Shown: piece after piece, positions 25,530-33,978 of the stretch | Numbering within the stretch: the stretch's first letter is position 1 | Layout of the letters: the number at the start of each line of letters is the position of its first letter | Source: Acidobacteriota bacterium | GTDB lineage: Bacteria; Acidobacteriota; Terriglobia; Bryobacterales; Bryobacteraceae | Length of the DNA stretch: 64,000 nucleotides | Reading direction: 5' to 3' | Assembly (NCBI GenBank): GCA_016185425.1 | Contig: JACPNQ010000031.1 | Location: forward strand, 174,128-238,127 | Made by a program: the position numbers and the translations under genes | The notes under the pieces: generated by a model | Seen by the model: only the letters and a program-made list of their open reading frames with translations | Told to the model about the DNA's origin: nothing | Database searches by the model: none

Positions 25530-26549
25530 ATGTTAGTAGTGATGCAGGAGGGTGCGCCGGAATCCCAGGTGCAGCGGGTGATAGACCGGTTGGTGATGAT
25601 GGGCTTCACGGTCCACCGCTCGACCGGTGTGACGCATACGGTTCTCGGCGGCGTGGGTCCGCTCGATACCTTCGACCCCACGGAATTTGAAGTGATGGAG
25701 GGTGTGCAGGAGTGCCACCGCATCGTCTCGCCGTACAAGCTCGCCAACAAGCGGTTTCGCCCCCAAGGCACCGTGATCGAGATCGGTAGCGTTAAGATCG
25801 GCGGTCCGGAAACGGTAGTGATGGCGGGTCCGTGCAGCGTAGAGAGCGAGGAGCAGATCGAACTCTCCGCGGCGCTGGTGGCGAAGGCCGGCGCGAAGGT
25901 CATTCGCGGTGGCGCGTTTAAGCCGCGGTCATCGCCCTATAGCTTTCAGGGATTGGGCGAGGCCGGGCTCAAGATGATGCGCGCCGCCGCGGATCGCAAT
26001 GGATTGCTGGTCGTCAGCGAAGTGATGGACCGTTCGCAGATCGCGCTGTTGAGCGAGTACGCCGATATCCTGCAGGTCGGCGCCCGGAACATGCAGAACT
26101 TCAACCTGCTGCGCGATCTCGGCCTCGCGCGCAAGCCGGTGCTGTTGAAGCGCGGCATCGCCGCGACGATTGAAGAACTGCTTCTCTCCGCCGAGTACAT
26201 CATGTCCGGCGGAAACTACAACATCATCCTCTGTGAGCGCGGCATCCGGACGTTTGAAACAGCGACGCGAAACACGATGGACATCTCGGCGATTCCCGTG
26301 CTCAAACAGTTGACGCATCTCCCGGTGATCGGCGATCCGTCGCATGGTGTTGGCAAGCGTAACCTCGTGCCGGCGATGGCAAGGGCCGCCGTGGCCGCGG
26401 GCGCCGATGGGCTCATCATCGAAGTTCACCACGATCCGGATCGCGCGCTGAGCGACGGCGCGCAGTCGTTATTCCCGGAGCAGTTCGCGGAACTGATGCA
26501 GCAGTTGCGGCTGATTGCCGCGGCTGTGGGGCGATCGATAGCGGGATGA
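25530..26549 (+). CDS. aroF: 3-deoxy-7-phosphoheptulonate (DAHP) synthase, type I-beta
   Basis: 339 residues. It joins phosphoenolpyruvate and erythrose 4-phosphate in the first step of the shikimate pathway. An N-terminal ferredoxin/ACT-like regulatory domain (about 1-75, MLVVMQEGAPESQVQRVIDR) precedes the barrel, as in Thermotoga-type enzymes that are feedback-inhibited by tyrosine. Barrel markers: VVMAGPCSVESEEQIELSA, IRGGAFKPRSSPYSFQGLGE, LQVGARNMQNFNLLRDLG, LLKRGIAATIEELLLSAEYI, NIILCERGIRTFE, VIGDPSHGVGKRNLVPAMA and IIEVHHDPDRALSDGAQSL. The metal ligands (C, H, E, D) fit these motifs. It lies 3 bases after the mutase gene and overlaps tyrA by 4. Confidence 0.96.
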   Translation: MLVVMQEGAPESQVQRVIDRLVMMGFTVHRSTGVTHTVLGGVGPLDTFDPTEFEVMEGVQECHRIVSPYKLANKRFRPQGTVIEIGSVKIGGPETVVMAGPCSVESEEQIELSAALVAKAGAKVIRGGAFKPRSSPYSFQGLGEAGLKMMRAAADRNGLLVVSEVMDRSQIALLSEYADILQVGARNMQNFNLLRDLGLARKPVLLKRGIAATIEELLLSAEYIMSGGNYNIILCERGIRTFETATRNTMDISAIPVLKQLTHLPVIGDPSHGVGKRNLVPAMARAAVAAGADGLIIEVHHDPDRALSDGAQSLFPEQFAELMQQLRLIAAAVGRSIAG

Positions 26550-27376
26550 AGACGGTCGCCATCGCCGGCGTGGGCCTGATCGGCGGGAGCTTTGCGTTAG
26601 CGCTTCGGCAGGCCGGTTTCACCGGGCTGATTGCCGGTGTGAGCTCTCCCCGGACGATTGCGGAGGCACTGGAACACGGCGTCATCGACCGCGAAATGAC
26701 GCTCGCCGAAGCCGCGCGCGAGGCGGATCTATTGCTGCTTGCGCAGCCGATAGGCCGCATTGTGACGATGATCGAAGATCTGGCGCCTCACCTGGGACCG
26801 GACACGCTGGTAACCGACGCGGGCAGCACGAAGACGCTGATCTGCGACGCCGCGGCGCGATTCCTGCCGCCCGGGCAGTTTCTCGGCGGCCATCCTATGG
26901 CGGGGAAGGAGTCGCGAGGACCGGCAAGCGCGGACGGCGGCCTGTTCCGAGGACGCACGTGGGTGTTGACGCGCGAGAGTTCGCATCCCTTTGCCGCGTG
27001 GGTGCGGAAGATCGGCGCGCATATCCTGGTGATGGGGCCCGAGGAGCACGACCGGACCGTGGCCCTCACATCGCACATGCCGCAGTTGCTCGCCACGGCG
27101 CTGGGATGCGCGGTCGGCGCCGGTGTCGGTCGCGAGGAGCAGCTCCGCGCGGGCGGCCCCGGACTCATCGACATGACGCGCCTGGCGCTCAGCCCGTTCG
27201 ACATGTGGAACGATATTCTGGCCACGAACGCGGAACATGTGGACGAGGCGTTGCGTGCGGTGATCGCGCGGCTCGAGTCGATGCGCGGCCATCTGCGCGA
27301 CGGGGAGCTCCGGGCCGATTTTGAGGAAGGCGCGAAACTGCGGCGGAAGCTCGTGAATCCGGTGGAGTTGCGGTAA
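26546..27376 (+). CDS. tyrA: Prephenate dehydrogenase
   Basis: 276 residues. It oxidatively decarboxylates prephenate to 4-hydroxyphenylpyruvate with NAD(P), the tyrosine branch. A Rossmann fold opens the protein (VAIAGVGLIGGSFALALR), followed by LLLAQPIGRIVTMIEDLAPH, TLVTDAGSTKTLICDAAA, FLGGHPMAGKESRGPASADG (substrate-binding H-P-M-A-G) and VALTSHMPQLLATALG (catalytic H-x-P segment). It lacks a C-terminal ACT domain. It is the last gene of the aromatic operon and overlaps aroF by 4 bases. An arogenate preference cannot be excluded. No terminator hairpin with T-run was seen in the 59 bases that follow. Confidence 0.94.
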   Translation: MKTVAIAGVGLIGGSFALALRQAGFTGLIAGVSSPRTIAEALEHGVIDREMTLAEAAREADLLLLAQPIGRIVTMIEDLAPHLGPDTLVTDAGSTKTLICDAAARFLPPGQFLGGHPMAGKESRGPASADGGLFRGRTWVLTRESSHPFAAWVRKIGAHILVMGPEEHDRTVALTSHMPQLLATALGCAVGAGVGREEQLRAGGPGLIDMTRLALSPFDMWNDILATNAEHVDEALRAVIARLESMRGHLRDGELRADFEEGAKLRRKLVNPVELR

Positions 27377-27435
27377 CGGAGTTTGACTGCTACCCCGAAG
27401 CGGCGAACTCTCCTACAATAAAAAGGACCGCACCC

Positions 27436-27795
27436 ATGGAGCACGAAGAAAGATTCCAGCGGATAGAAGCCGCGCTCGAAAAAATTACCCAGGCGCAACT
27501 GCGCGGCGAATATGCGCTCACCGACGCCGTCGAACAGATGGCGCGTTCGCACAAGCAATTGCTCACTGCGCAGGTCCTTATGAGCGAGGATATGCGTAGC
27601 CTCGCCGCTTCGCAGAAGCTGGCCGACGAGGGGATCGCGGCGCTCGCCGCACGGATCGCGGCGCTCGCCGAAGCACAAACGAAGAGCGAATTCGCCCAGG
27701 CCGAAACCCAAGGCAAGCTCGATGCCCTCATTCACATGTGGGACGACTGGATTCGCGGCCGCGCCAACGGCGGACCGAAACCGCCGGCGGCCTGA
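27436..27795 (+). CDS. Small coiled-coil protein of unknown function
   Basis: 119 residues, nearly all predicted helix with heptad-like spacing: ERFQRIEAALEKITQAQLRG, SLAASQKLADEGIAALAARI and ALAARIAALAEAQTKSEFAQ. It ends with ALIHMWDDWIRGRANGG and a proline/alanine tail. No signal peptide or catalytic motif. Short proteins of this build (E-x-R-F-x-R-I-E at the start, paired coiled coils) recur in acidobacterial genomes with unknown roles. An AAAAGG site lies about 10 bases before the ATG, and the gene stands alone between tyrA and a convergent gene whose stop is 6 bases away. Confidence 0.65.
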   Translation: MEHEERFQRIEAALEKITQAQLRGEYALTDAVEQMARSHKQLLTAQVLMSEDMRSLAASQKLADEGIAALAARIAALAEAQTKSEFAQAETQGKLDALIHMWDDWIRGRANGGPKPPAA

Positions 27796-27801
27796 AGCTT
27801 G

Positions 27802-29331
27802 CTATCGGAATCTTCCCACCGGCCCCTCATCCACAAGCTCCAACGCATTGAGCGCCGCATAATTCACGCTCGGCGTGAACAACAAGCGGATATTGCCCTG
27901 CGCGTCCGGCGTGACATGCGGGATGATCCGCTGCACGCTCTTGGCCGGACCGCCGGCGGCGTCCATGATAGAAAAATCGCGAAGCAGCGCCGCGCCATTG
28001 GAGAACAGGTCAAAGACGCGGCGAGGCCGATCGCCCGCCGGCGTGTATACGCCAAAATACTGTTCAGCCATCCACAGCTTCAATTGGAACTGATGGCCCG
28101 GAACTCCCGGCAGGTTGTACTCGAATCGGCCAAACCGCTCAAAGCGGAACAGCTCCGGATTCTCGGCCAGCACGGGCTTCAGCCGTTCCACTGTCCTGCC
28201 GCCGGTGACGTACCGGTCGGGCAGCCACATCCTGCCCTGCCCATCCACGGAGGCATGCGGCGCGCCGGCGGCGATGCGGAACGGCAGCATCTTATCCTTC
28301 AACCCGGGCACAATCTCAATTGCGTTGACGATCGCCTTGTCGTTCGAATTGGACTCAAACCGGATGCGCAACTTGCCGTCCGCTTCCGGGCGCTGGCCGG
28401 GAAACACCTTCACGATCGCCAGGTTCGATCCGCCGGCGTGAAGCAGAACGTCCATCGACGATAGAACCACCTTGGAATTGATGCGGATTTGAAAGATCCG
28501 GCTGGCCTCACCTCCGCCGCCGAGTGTATCCCTTCCGTAGGCCGTCTCAGCCAAGTGAATCCGCACCTCGTAGTCGCCCGGCGAGAGCGGAATTTCGTAC
28601 AAGAAGTCACCCTCGCGCCGGCCCTTGTAGAGCGCGTGGTCCGGTGTGTTGCTGATCCACGTGGACGTGTCCACCGCCCGTCCGCCGCTGAAGTAGCGGT
28701 CTCCGGACCATTCCTGTCCTGTCGAATCGACGTATCGCCGGTTGGCTGGTCCTGCAAGAATACGGACGGAATCGGTTGCCGCGGCAACTGCCGCGTGCAC
28801 CTCCGGCTCCGGTGCCTCCGCATCGGATGCCTGATACCGGCGAACGGCGAAGAAGATCCCGGCGCCGAGAACCGCGCACAGAACCACCCAGGTGAGCGGT
28901 TTCGACGGGCCCGTTCTCCGGCGGGGCGGCAACACCAGCTCAGACACCGCTGGTATCTCCTGCACGACGTGCTCCCGGTCGCCGTTATCCGTCCGCTCGG
29001 CGACCAGGGCATACTTACCCAACGCCAGCCCAACATGGACCGGCCGGTCCCGCCCGGGTCCTGCGTAGTAAGCCTTCAGTGTGCGCCGAAGCTTATGGAC
29101 CTCCACGCGGACGATCGCTTCCCGTTTCGGATCGAAATCCGGGCCGCGTCCGAGCGCATCGACCGCGATCGAATGTTCCTTCGCCGGCTCCTCGTTGCAC
29201 TGATACAGTTGACCCAGATAGGCGAGGATCAGCCCCTGGTTGGTTTTCCTGCCCAATAACTCATCGAGCAGGTGTTCCACCTCTGCCGCCACATCGATAT
29301 GCGAATTAACGTGATCCTTTGCGCCATTCAT
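27802..29331 (-). CDS. Membrane-anchored protein with winged-helix-like N-terminus and two malectin-like domains
   Basis: 509 residues from ATG 29331 (a GTG at 29346 would add five). Residues 1-115 contain IAVDALGRGPDFDPKREAIV and RVEVHKLRRTLKAYY, a module found at the N-terminus of many acidobacterial signalling-type proteins and resembling a DNA-binding winged helix. One membrane helix follows (about 147-163, TWVVLCAVLGAGIFFAV). Outside are two malectin-like sugar-binding domains: NTPDHALYKGRREGDFLYEI, YEVRIHLAETAYG, then RFGRFEYNLPGVPGHQFQLK and LKLWMAEQYFGVYTPAGDR. The layout suggests a one-component sensor with carbohydrate outside and a regulatory domain inside. It diverges from an Oar-like TonB receptor, which could be its target. 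This is inference. Confidence 0.7.
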   Translation of the reverse strand: MNGAKDHVNSHIDVAAEVEHLLDELLGRKTNQGLILAYLGQLYQCNEEPAKEHSIAVDALGRGPDFDPKREAIVRVEVHKLRRTLKAYYAGPGRDRPVHVGLALGKYALVAERTDNGDREHVVQEIPAVSELVLPPRRRTGPSKPLTWVVLCAVLGAGIFFAVRRYQASDAEAPEPEVHAAVAAATDSVRILAGPANRRYVDSTGQEWSGDRYFSGGRAVDTSTWISNTPDHALYKGRREGDFLYEIPLSPGDYEVRIHLAETAYGRDTLGGGGEASRIFQIRINSKVVLSSMDVLLHAGGSNLAIVKVFPGQRPEADGKLRIRFESNSNDKAIVNAIEIVPGLKDKMLPFRIAAGAPHASVDGQGRMWLPDRYVTGGRTVERLKPVLAENPELFRFERFGRFEYNLPGVPGHQFQLKLWMAEQYFGVYTPAGDRPRRVFDLFSNGAALLRDFSIMDAAGGPAKSVQRIIPHVTPDAQGNIRLLFTPSVNYAALNALELVDEGPVGRFR

Positions 29332-29377
29332 CTGGCCAATTAACACCCCTGCATTATCTATACCTTAGAAGATTAAC
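29305..29377. repeat. Three ATTAAC direct repeats at 33-34-base spacing
   Basis: ATTAAC occurs at 29305, 29339 and 29372, spacing 34 and 33 bases (about three helical turns). The two right copies share ATTAACAC. The right copies lie in the AT-rich gap between the divergent malectin protein and TonB receptor genes; the first lies inside the former's coding start. It could be a regulator binding array; chance is not excluded. Confidence 0.3.
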
Positions 29378-29437
29378 ACTGCCAGCAACTCCATGTTCCT
29401 TGCGTACCTCATCTATACGCATCATCCTCCATTAGAT

Positions 29438-32400
29438 ATGTCTCAGTCTCGACACCTACCCTGTTGTTCGCCAGGATCGCTCATCCTGGTGCTAGCTAGT
29501 CTCGGCGGGATCGGTTTGTTCGGCCAAACCAGTACGATCCAAGGCACCATTACGGACCCATCCAATGCGGCGATCCCGAACGCCAAAGTGGTGGCCATCG
29601 ACGAAAGCAAGAACATCGTGGCGCGCGAGACAGCCACGGCGCAAGACGGCACATTCGCCCTGCGACCGCTGCTTCCCGGCAGGTACACGGTGAAGGCGGA
29701 AGTCACCGGCTTCAAGGCGCTTGAGCGCCGTGAGCTTGTGGTCGACCAGAACCAGGCGCTGAACCTTGGCGTCATTGTCCTCCAGGTCGGACAGACGACC
29801 GACTCCGTCCTGGTCGAGGCGCAGGTTCCCCTGGTGGAAACCTCCACGGCCCAGAAGTCGTTCGTTATCGACGCCCGCCAGGTAACGCAGTTGGCGCTGA
29901 ACGGCCGCGACTTCCAGTCGCTCATCAAGACGCTCCCCGGCATCGTCTCGAACGACCGCTCGGATTTCCGCCTTGCGTTCAACAACACCGACGCGTTCAA
30001 CGTCAACGGCCTGCGCGGCTCCATGAACAACGTCTATCTGGACGGTTCCATCAACACTGATGTCGGCGCCAACGACGGCCAGTACACGCAGATCTCCCTC
30101 GACGCCGTTAGCGAATTCAAAGTGCAGACGTCCACCTTCAACGCCGAATTCGGTCGCAATCCCGGTGTGATGATCTCCATCAACACCAAGAGCGGCGGCA
30201 CGCAGTATCACGGCACGCTCTATGAGTTCCTCCGCAACAACGCCATGGACGCGCGCTTCCCGTTCGACACCACCGGCACTACCGCCAAGCTTCGCTTCAA
30301 TCAGTACGGCGGCAACTTTTCCGGACCGGTGGAATTCCTGCCTGGCCTCTCCACGCGAAAAGACAAGAAGATGTTCTTCTTCTTCAACTATGAAGGCACG
30401 CGCGCCGTCCGTCCGCTCGGCGGCACCTTCGTCGACATCCCGAGCGCCGCAACCCTCACCGGCGACCTAAGCGGGTTGTACCGTTCGGGCTTCATCCTGG
30501 ATGCCAATAACCAGCCGACGCAGTACCGCAACGGCCAGGTCTTCCGCCCCGGCTCGCTCGTGCGCGCGGCCGGCGGGCGCATCATCGGCGGCGACCCCTA
30601 CATCAACAATCAGATTCCGCAGGCCGAATGGTCGAGAAACGCGCCGGCCTTCCTCAAACTCCTCGCGCTGCCTAACCGGGCCAGCGCCTCGCCCACACCA
30701 AATTCGCCGGAGCAAGTGCGCCTGCCGTTCCAGAACTCCTACGGCTTCAACAAGGACGCGAAGGTCTTTCGCTACGATTGGGCGATCAGCCCCAAGGCAA
30801 ACTTCTTCTTCCGCTGGGCCGATGATGCGCAGAACGAAACCAATCTTCTCGGCATCTTTGCCTCGACGCCTTACCCGGTCGCGCCGCAATTTCGAGCCAA
30901 GCCCGGTTCCTCCTGGTCCTGGAACATGATCAACGTGCTCTCGCCGACCACGACCAACGAAGCGGTCTTCACCTACAACCACCTGACGCAGATCGTCGAC
31001 ATCACCGGCGACACGCCGCAGTCGAATTACGACGCCAAGGCCCTGGGTTTCACCTTCCAGGAGCCCTATCCCAGCTCCAACCTCCGCAACCGTTATCCGC
31101 GCTTCAATTGCGGCATCGGTTCCTGCAACTTCGCCGCATTTTCGAGCGGCTGGCTGAGCGAGGGCAAGACGTTCGCCTTCACCGACAACTTCGCGAAGGT
31201 GATGGGCTCCCATACCTTGAAGACCGGTTTCTTCTGGAACCGCAACGACAACGGCCAGCAGCCCTCCTGGACCGAATCGCCGAGCTTCAACTTCGGCTCC
31301 TCCACCGACAACCCGCTCGATACCGGCAGTACGTTCACCAACATGCTGCTCGGCAACTACACCTCGGTTACCCAATCGAATGGCCGTTTCTTCGGCACGT
31401 TCCGCTTCTACGGCGCCGAGGCCTATGTGCAGGACACGTGGAAGATCTCCCGGAACCTGACGCTGGAATATGGCATCCGTTGGCACTACTACGGACCGAC
31501 ATTCTCCTACGGTCAATACCTGCAGAACTACTTCGATCCGCGTCTCTACAAGCCTGCGGAGGCCGCACGGCTCGACACAACTTCCGGACTCCGCTTCGGC
31601 AGCATCATCGGCGGCAATCCATTCAACGGCATGATCGAGGAGAACCAGCCCGGCGTGCCGAAGGGGTTCCTGAAGCACCGCTTCAACAACTGGGGCCCGC
31701 GCCTGGGCATCGCGTGGGATCCAATGGGTGACGGCAAGACGTCGATTCGCGCGGGCGGCGGCGTATTCTATGAACGCATCCGCCAGAACACCATCAACTT
31801 TGACGGTCTCGGCAATCCGCCGCTGTTGTATAACCCCACGATCGCGGCCGGCAAAGTGGACGCGCTCTCGCCCGCGGTTGTCTCCGGAGGTTTGCGCTTT
31901 CCCGTGGGCATCTCGGCCGTCGATGGCGAAGGCCAGATCCCGACCATCTACTCCTGGTCGCTGAGCGTCCAGCGCGAACTGGGCCGCAAGACCTCCATCG
32001 ACGTCTCCTACATTGGCAACATGGGCCGCTTTCTGCTCTACCGCCGCGACTTGAACCAGTTGCCGCTCGGAACCACGCTGCGTCCGGGCGTTCTCGCCGG
32101 CGTCAACAACCTGACAAACGCGCTGCGTCCCTACCAGGGCTACACCAGTGTCAATACGAACGAATTCGGCGCCGTCAGCAACTACAACGGCTTACAGGCG
32201 CGCGTCTCGCGGCGCTTTGCCAAATCGTTCACGGGCAACGTTAACTACACCTGGTCGAAGGCCATGGGCGATTCCGACAACGACAGCAACTCCATCGGCT
32301 ATAGCTACGACCGCCGGCGTGAATACGGCCTCCTGAGTTTCGACCGCCAGCATGTGTTGACGCTCGATTTCGTCTATGAGTTGCCGCAGTTCGTGAAGGG

Positions 32401-32896
32401 CCATTCGTTCGCCAAGTACATCGCGAACGGCTGGCAGTTCAACGGCATCGCGCGCATGTGGTCCGGCAATCCGCAGACCATTACGTCCAACGCGAACCCC
32501 GGTACTCTCGGCGGCGGCGTGCGCGCCGACTACAACGGCGGCAACATCGAGCCGGCCGCGCGGGACCGCTTCAACTACTTCAACATTTTTGCCTTCACGC
32601 GGCCGCAGGAAGGATCGCTCGGGAACCTCGGCAAGAACACGCTGCGCCTTCCCGGCATCAACCAGTGGGATCTCTCGCTCTTCAAGAACACAAGAATCAC
32701 CGAGCGCGTGAACCTGCAATTCCGGTTCGAGACGTACAACTCGTTTAACCACACCCAGTGGGGCGGCGTGAACACCGGGATCAATCCACCCAACCCCGGC
32801 CAGCCGTTGACCGACGCGACCCGAGGCTCGGCCGGTCAGATCACCGACACCCGCGATCCCCGGTCCATTCAGTTATCGCTAAAATTGCTGTTCTGA
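29438..32896 (+). CDS. Oar-like TonB-dependent receptor with carboxypeptidase-regulatory domain
   Basis: 1152 residues from ATG 29438, which gives a signal peptide with h-region SLILVLASLGGIGLFG; an ATG at 29393 would add 15. The order is a CarboxypepD-regulatory/Big domain (about 35-115, TIQGTITDPSNAAIPNAKVV, FALRPLLPGRYTVKAEVTGF), a plug (VETSTAQKSFVIDARQVTQL, LNGRDFQSLIKTLPGIVSND, FNVNGLRGSMNNVYLDGS) and a very large barrel ending SIQLSLKLLF with the terminal phenylalanine used by the BAM machinery. These receptors are highly expanded in Solibacter-like genomes and are thought to import complex carbohydrate or peptide breakdown products. It is coupled to the TPR gene by a TGATG junction and faces the malectin sensor-like gene. 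Confidence 0.93.
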   Translation: MSQSRHLPCCSPGSLILVLASLGGIGLFGQTSTIQGTITDPSNAAIPNAKVVAIDESKNIVARETATAQDGTFALRPLLPGRYTVKAEVTGFKALERRELVVDQNQALNLGVIVLQVGQTTDSVLVEAQVPLVETSTAQKSFVIDARQVTQLALNGRDFQSLIKTLPGIVSNDRSDFRLAFNNTDAFNVNGLRGSMNNVYLDGSINTDVGANDGQYTQISLDAVSEFKVQTSTFNAEFGRNPGVMISINTKSGGTQYHGTLYEFLRNNAMDARFPFDTTGTTAKLRFNQYGGNFSGPVEFLPGLSTRKDKKMFFFFNYEGTRAVRPLGGTFVDIPSAATLTGDLSGLYRSGFILDANNQPTQYRNGQVFRPGSLVRAAGGRIIGGDPYINNQIPQAEWSRNAPAFLKLLALPNRASASPTPNSPEQVRLPFQNSYGFNKDAKVFRYDWAISPKANFFFRWADDAQNETNLLGIFASTPYPVAPQFRAKPGSSWSWNMINVLSPTTTNEAVFTYNHLTQIVDITGDTPQSNYDAKALGFTFQEPYPSSNLRNRYPRFNCGIGSCNFAAFSSGWLSEGKTFAFTDNFAKVMGSHTLKTGFFWNRNDNGQQPSWTESPSFNFGSSTDNPLDTGSTFTNMLLGNYTSVTQSNGRFFGTFRFYGAEAYVQDTWKISRNLTLEYGIRWHYYGPTFSYGQYLQNYFDPRLYKPAEAARLDTTSGLRFGSIIGGNPFNGMIEENQPGVPKGFLKHRFNNWGPRLGIAWDPMGDGKTSIRAGGGVFYERIRQNTINFDGLGNPPLLYNPTIAAGKVDALSPAVVSGGLRFPVGISAVDGEGQIPTIYSWSLSVQRELGRKTSIDVSYIGNMGRFLLYRRDLNQLPLGTTLRPGVLAGVNNLTNALRPYQGYTSVNTNEFGAVSNYNGLQARVSRRFAKSFTGNVNYTWSKAMGDSDNDSNSIGYSYDRRREYGLLSFDRQHVLTLDFVYELPQFVKGHSFAKYIANGWQFNGIARMWSGNPQTITSNANPGTLGGGVRADYNGGNIEPAARDRFNYFNIFAFTRPQEGSLGNLGKNTLRLPGINQWDLSLFKNTRITERVNLQFRFETYNSFNHTQWGGVNTGINPPNPGQPLTDATRGSAGQITDTRDPRSIQLSLKLLF

Positions 32897-33978
32897 TGTT
32901 CTTACGCATCGCGGCCGCCTGTCTGAGCGGCGTTCTGTGGGCACAGGCTGGTGAAGCCGGGCCACAGGCGCAGTTTGAGCAGGCGGCCGCGGCGTTGCAA
33001 CGGGGCGATTTGGCGCTGGCGGAGAAACTGTTTGCGGCCTTTGTCGAACGGCAGCCGCGGCATGTCGGCGGGCTGGGCAATTTGGGAGTGGTATATTCGC
33101 GACAGGGCTTGCCCGCAAGAGCCGCGGAAGTGTGGGAGCGAGCCCTGCGGCTGGCGCCGGCCGATCCCGCGGTTCGCACCAATCTGGGCTTGGCCTATCT
33201 GCGCCTGGAAGAGTATGCAAAAGCGCGGGCCGTGCTGGAACCCGTGCGCACGCCGCAGGGCAGGGAACTGTTCGCGTCGGCGGCGCTGTATGGCGGCAAC
33301 GCGGCAGAGGCGATCGGCGTGCTCGAACCATTGGCGCCCGCACCCGGAGTTCTCTATCTATTAGCGGTGGCGCAGTTGAAGCTGGGACGAAAGGCGGAAG
33401 CGGCGGCCACATTTTCGAAGCTTGAGAGCGCCCTCAGCCCGGACCAGGTCTCGTTCCTCCGGGGGAAGGCGGCGTATGAGACTGGCTCGTTTGACGAAGC
33501 CCTGGAGAACCTGCTTGCGGTGAAGGCCGCAACGCCCGGACTCGCGCTCGAAATGGGCAAAGTGTACCTATCCCTGCGAGATGCGCCAAAGGCGGAAGCG
33601 CGCCTGCGCGATGCCGTTCGCGAGACGCCGCTCGATTCCGAGGCGAACTACTTTCTGGGCGCGCTGCTTGTCCAGCAGGATCGGGCCGCGGATGGATTGC
33701 CATTTCTCCGGGACGCACTGCGGTCACGTCCGGATTTCTGGGGGGCGCATTTCTATTTGGGCCGCGCAATGATGGCCGCCGGCCAGCCTGCAAAAGCGGT
33801 AGAAGCCCTGGAGCGCGCGCGGGCACTGCGTCCGCAGGAGGCACAGATCGATTTTCAACTTTCCAAGGCATACGCCGCGGCGGGCCGCCTCGCCGAGGGC
33901 AAAACCGCGCTGGCCCGTTTTCGCAAGGCCCGCGAAGCCCATCGCGAGGCCGAGCGGGAAGCATTGGTCCTGCGCTAA
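32896..33978 (+). CDS. Secreted TPR-repeat protein
   Basis: 360 residues. The ATG shares its A with the receptor stop (TGATG), so re-initiation is likely. A signal peptide (MFLRIAAACLSGVLWAQAG) is followed by about eight to nine tetratricopeptide units, for example QFEQAAAALQRGDLALAEKL, GGLGNLGVVYSRQGLPARAA, AHFYLGRAMMAAGQPAKAVE and IDFQLSKAYAAAGRLAEGKT. TPR proteins assemble complexes. Periplasmic ones directly behind Oar-like receptors are common in Acidobacteriota and may support receptor function, by analogy with SusD-like partners. No enzyme domain. The stop overlaps that of the convergent gene by 4 bases. Confidence 0.88.
   Translation: MFLRIAAACLSGVLWAQAGEAGPQAQFEQAAAALQRGDLALAEKLFAAFVERQPRHVGGLGNLGVVYSRQGLPARAAEVWERALRLAPADPAVRTNLGLAYLRLEEYAKARAVLEPVRTPQGRELFASAALYGGNAAEAIGVLEPLAPAPGVLYLLAVAQLKLGRKAEAAATFSKLESALSPDQVSFLRGKAAYETGSFDEALENLLAVKAATPGLALEMGKVYLSLRDAPKAEARLRDAVRETPLDSEANYFLGALLVQQDRAADGLPFLRDALRSRPDFWGAHFYLGRAMMAAGQPAKAVEALERARALRPQEAQIDFQLSKAYAAAGRLAEGKTALARFRKAREAHREAEREALVLR

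Noticed and set aside
27383..27419. TTGACT and TACAAT as a promoter for the coiled-coil gene
   Set aside because: The boxes are separated by 25 bases, too far for a standard promoter.
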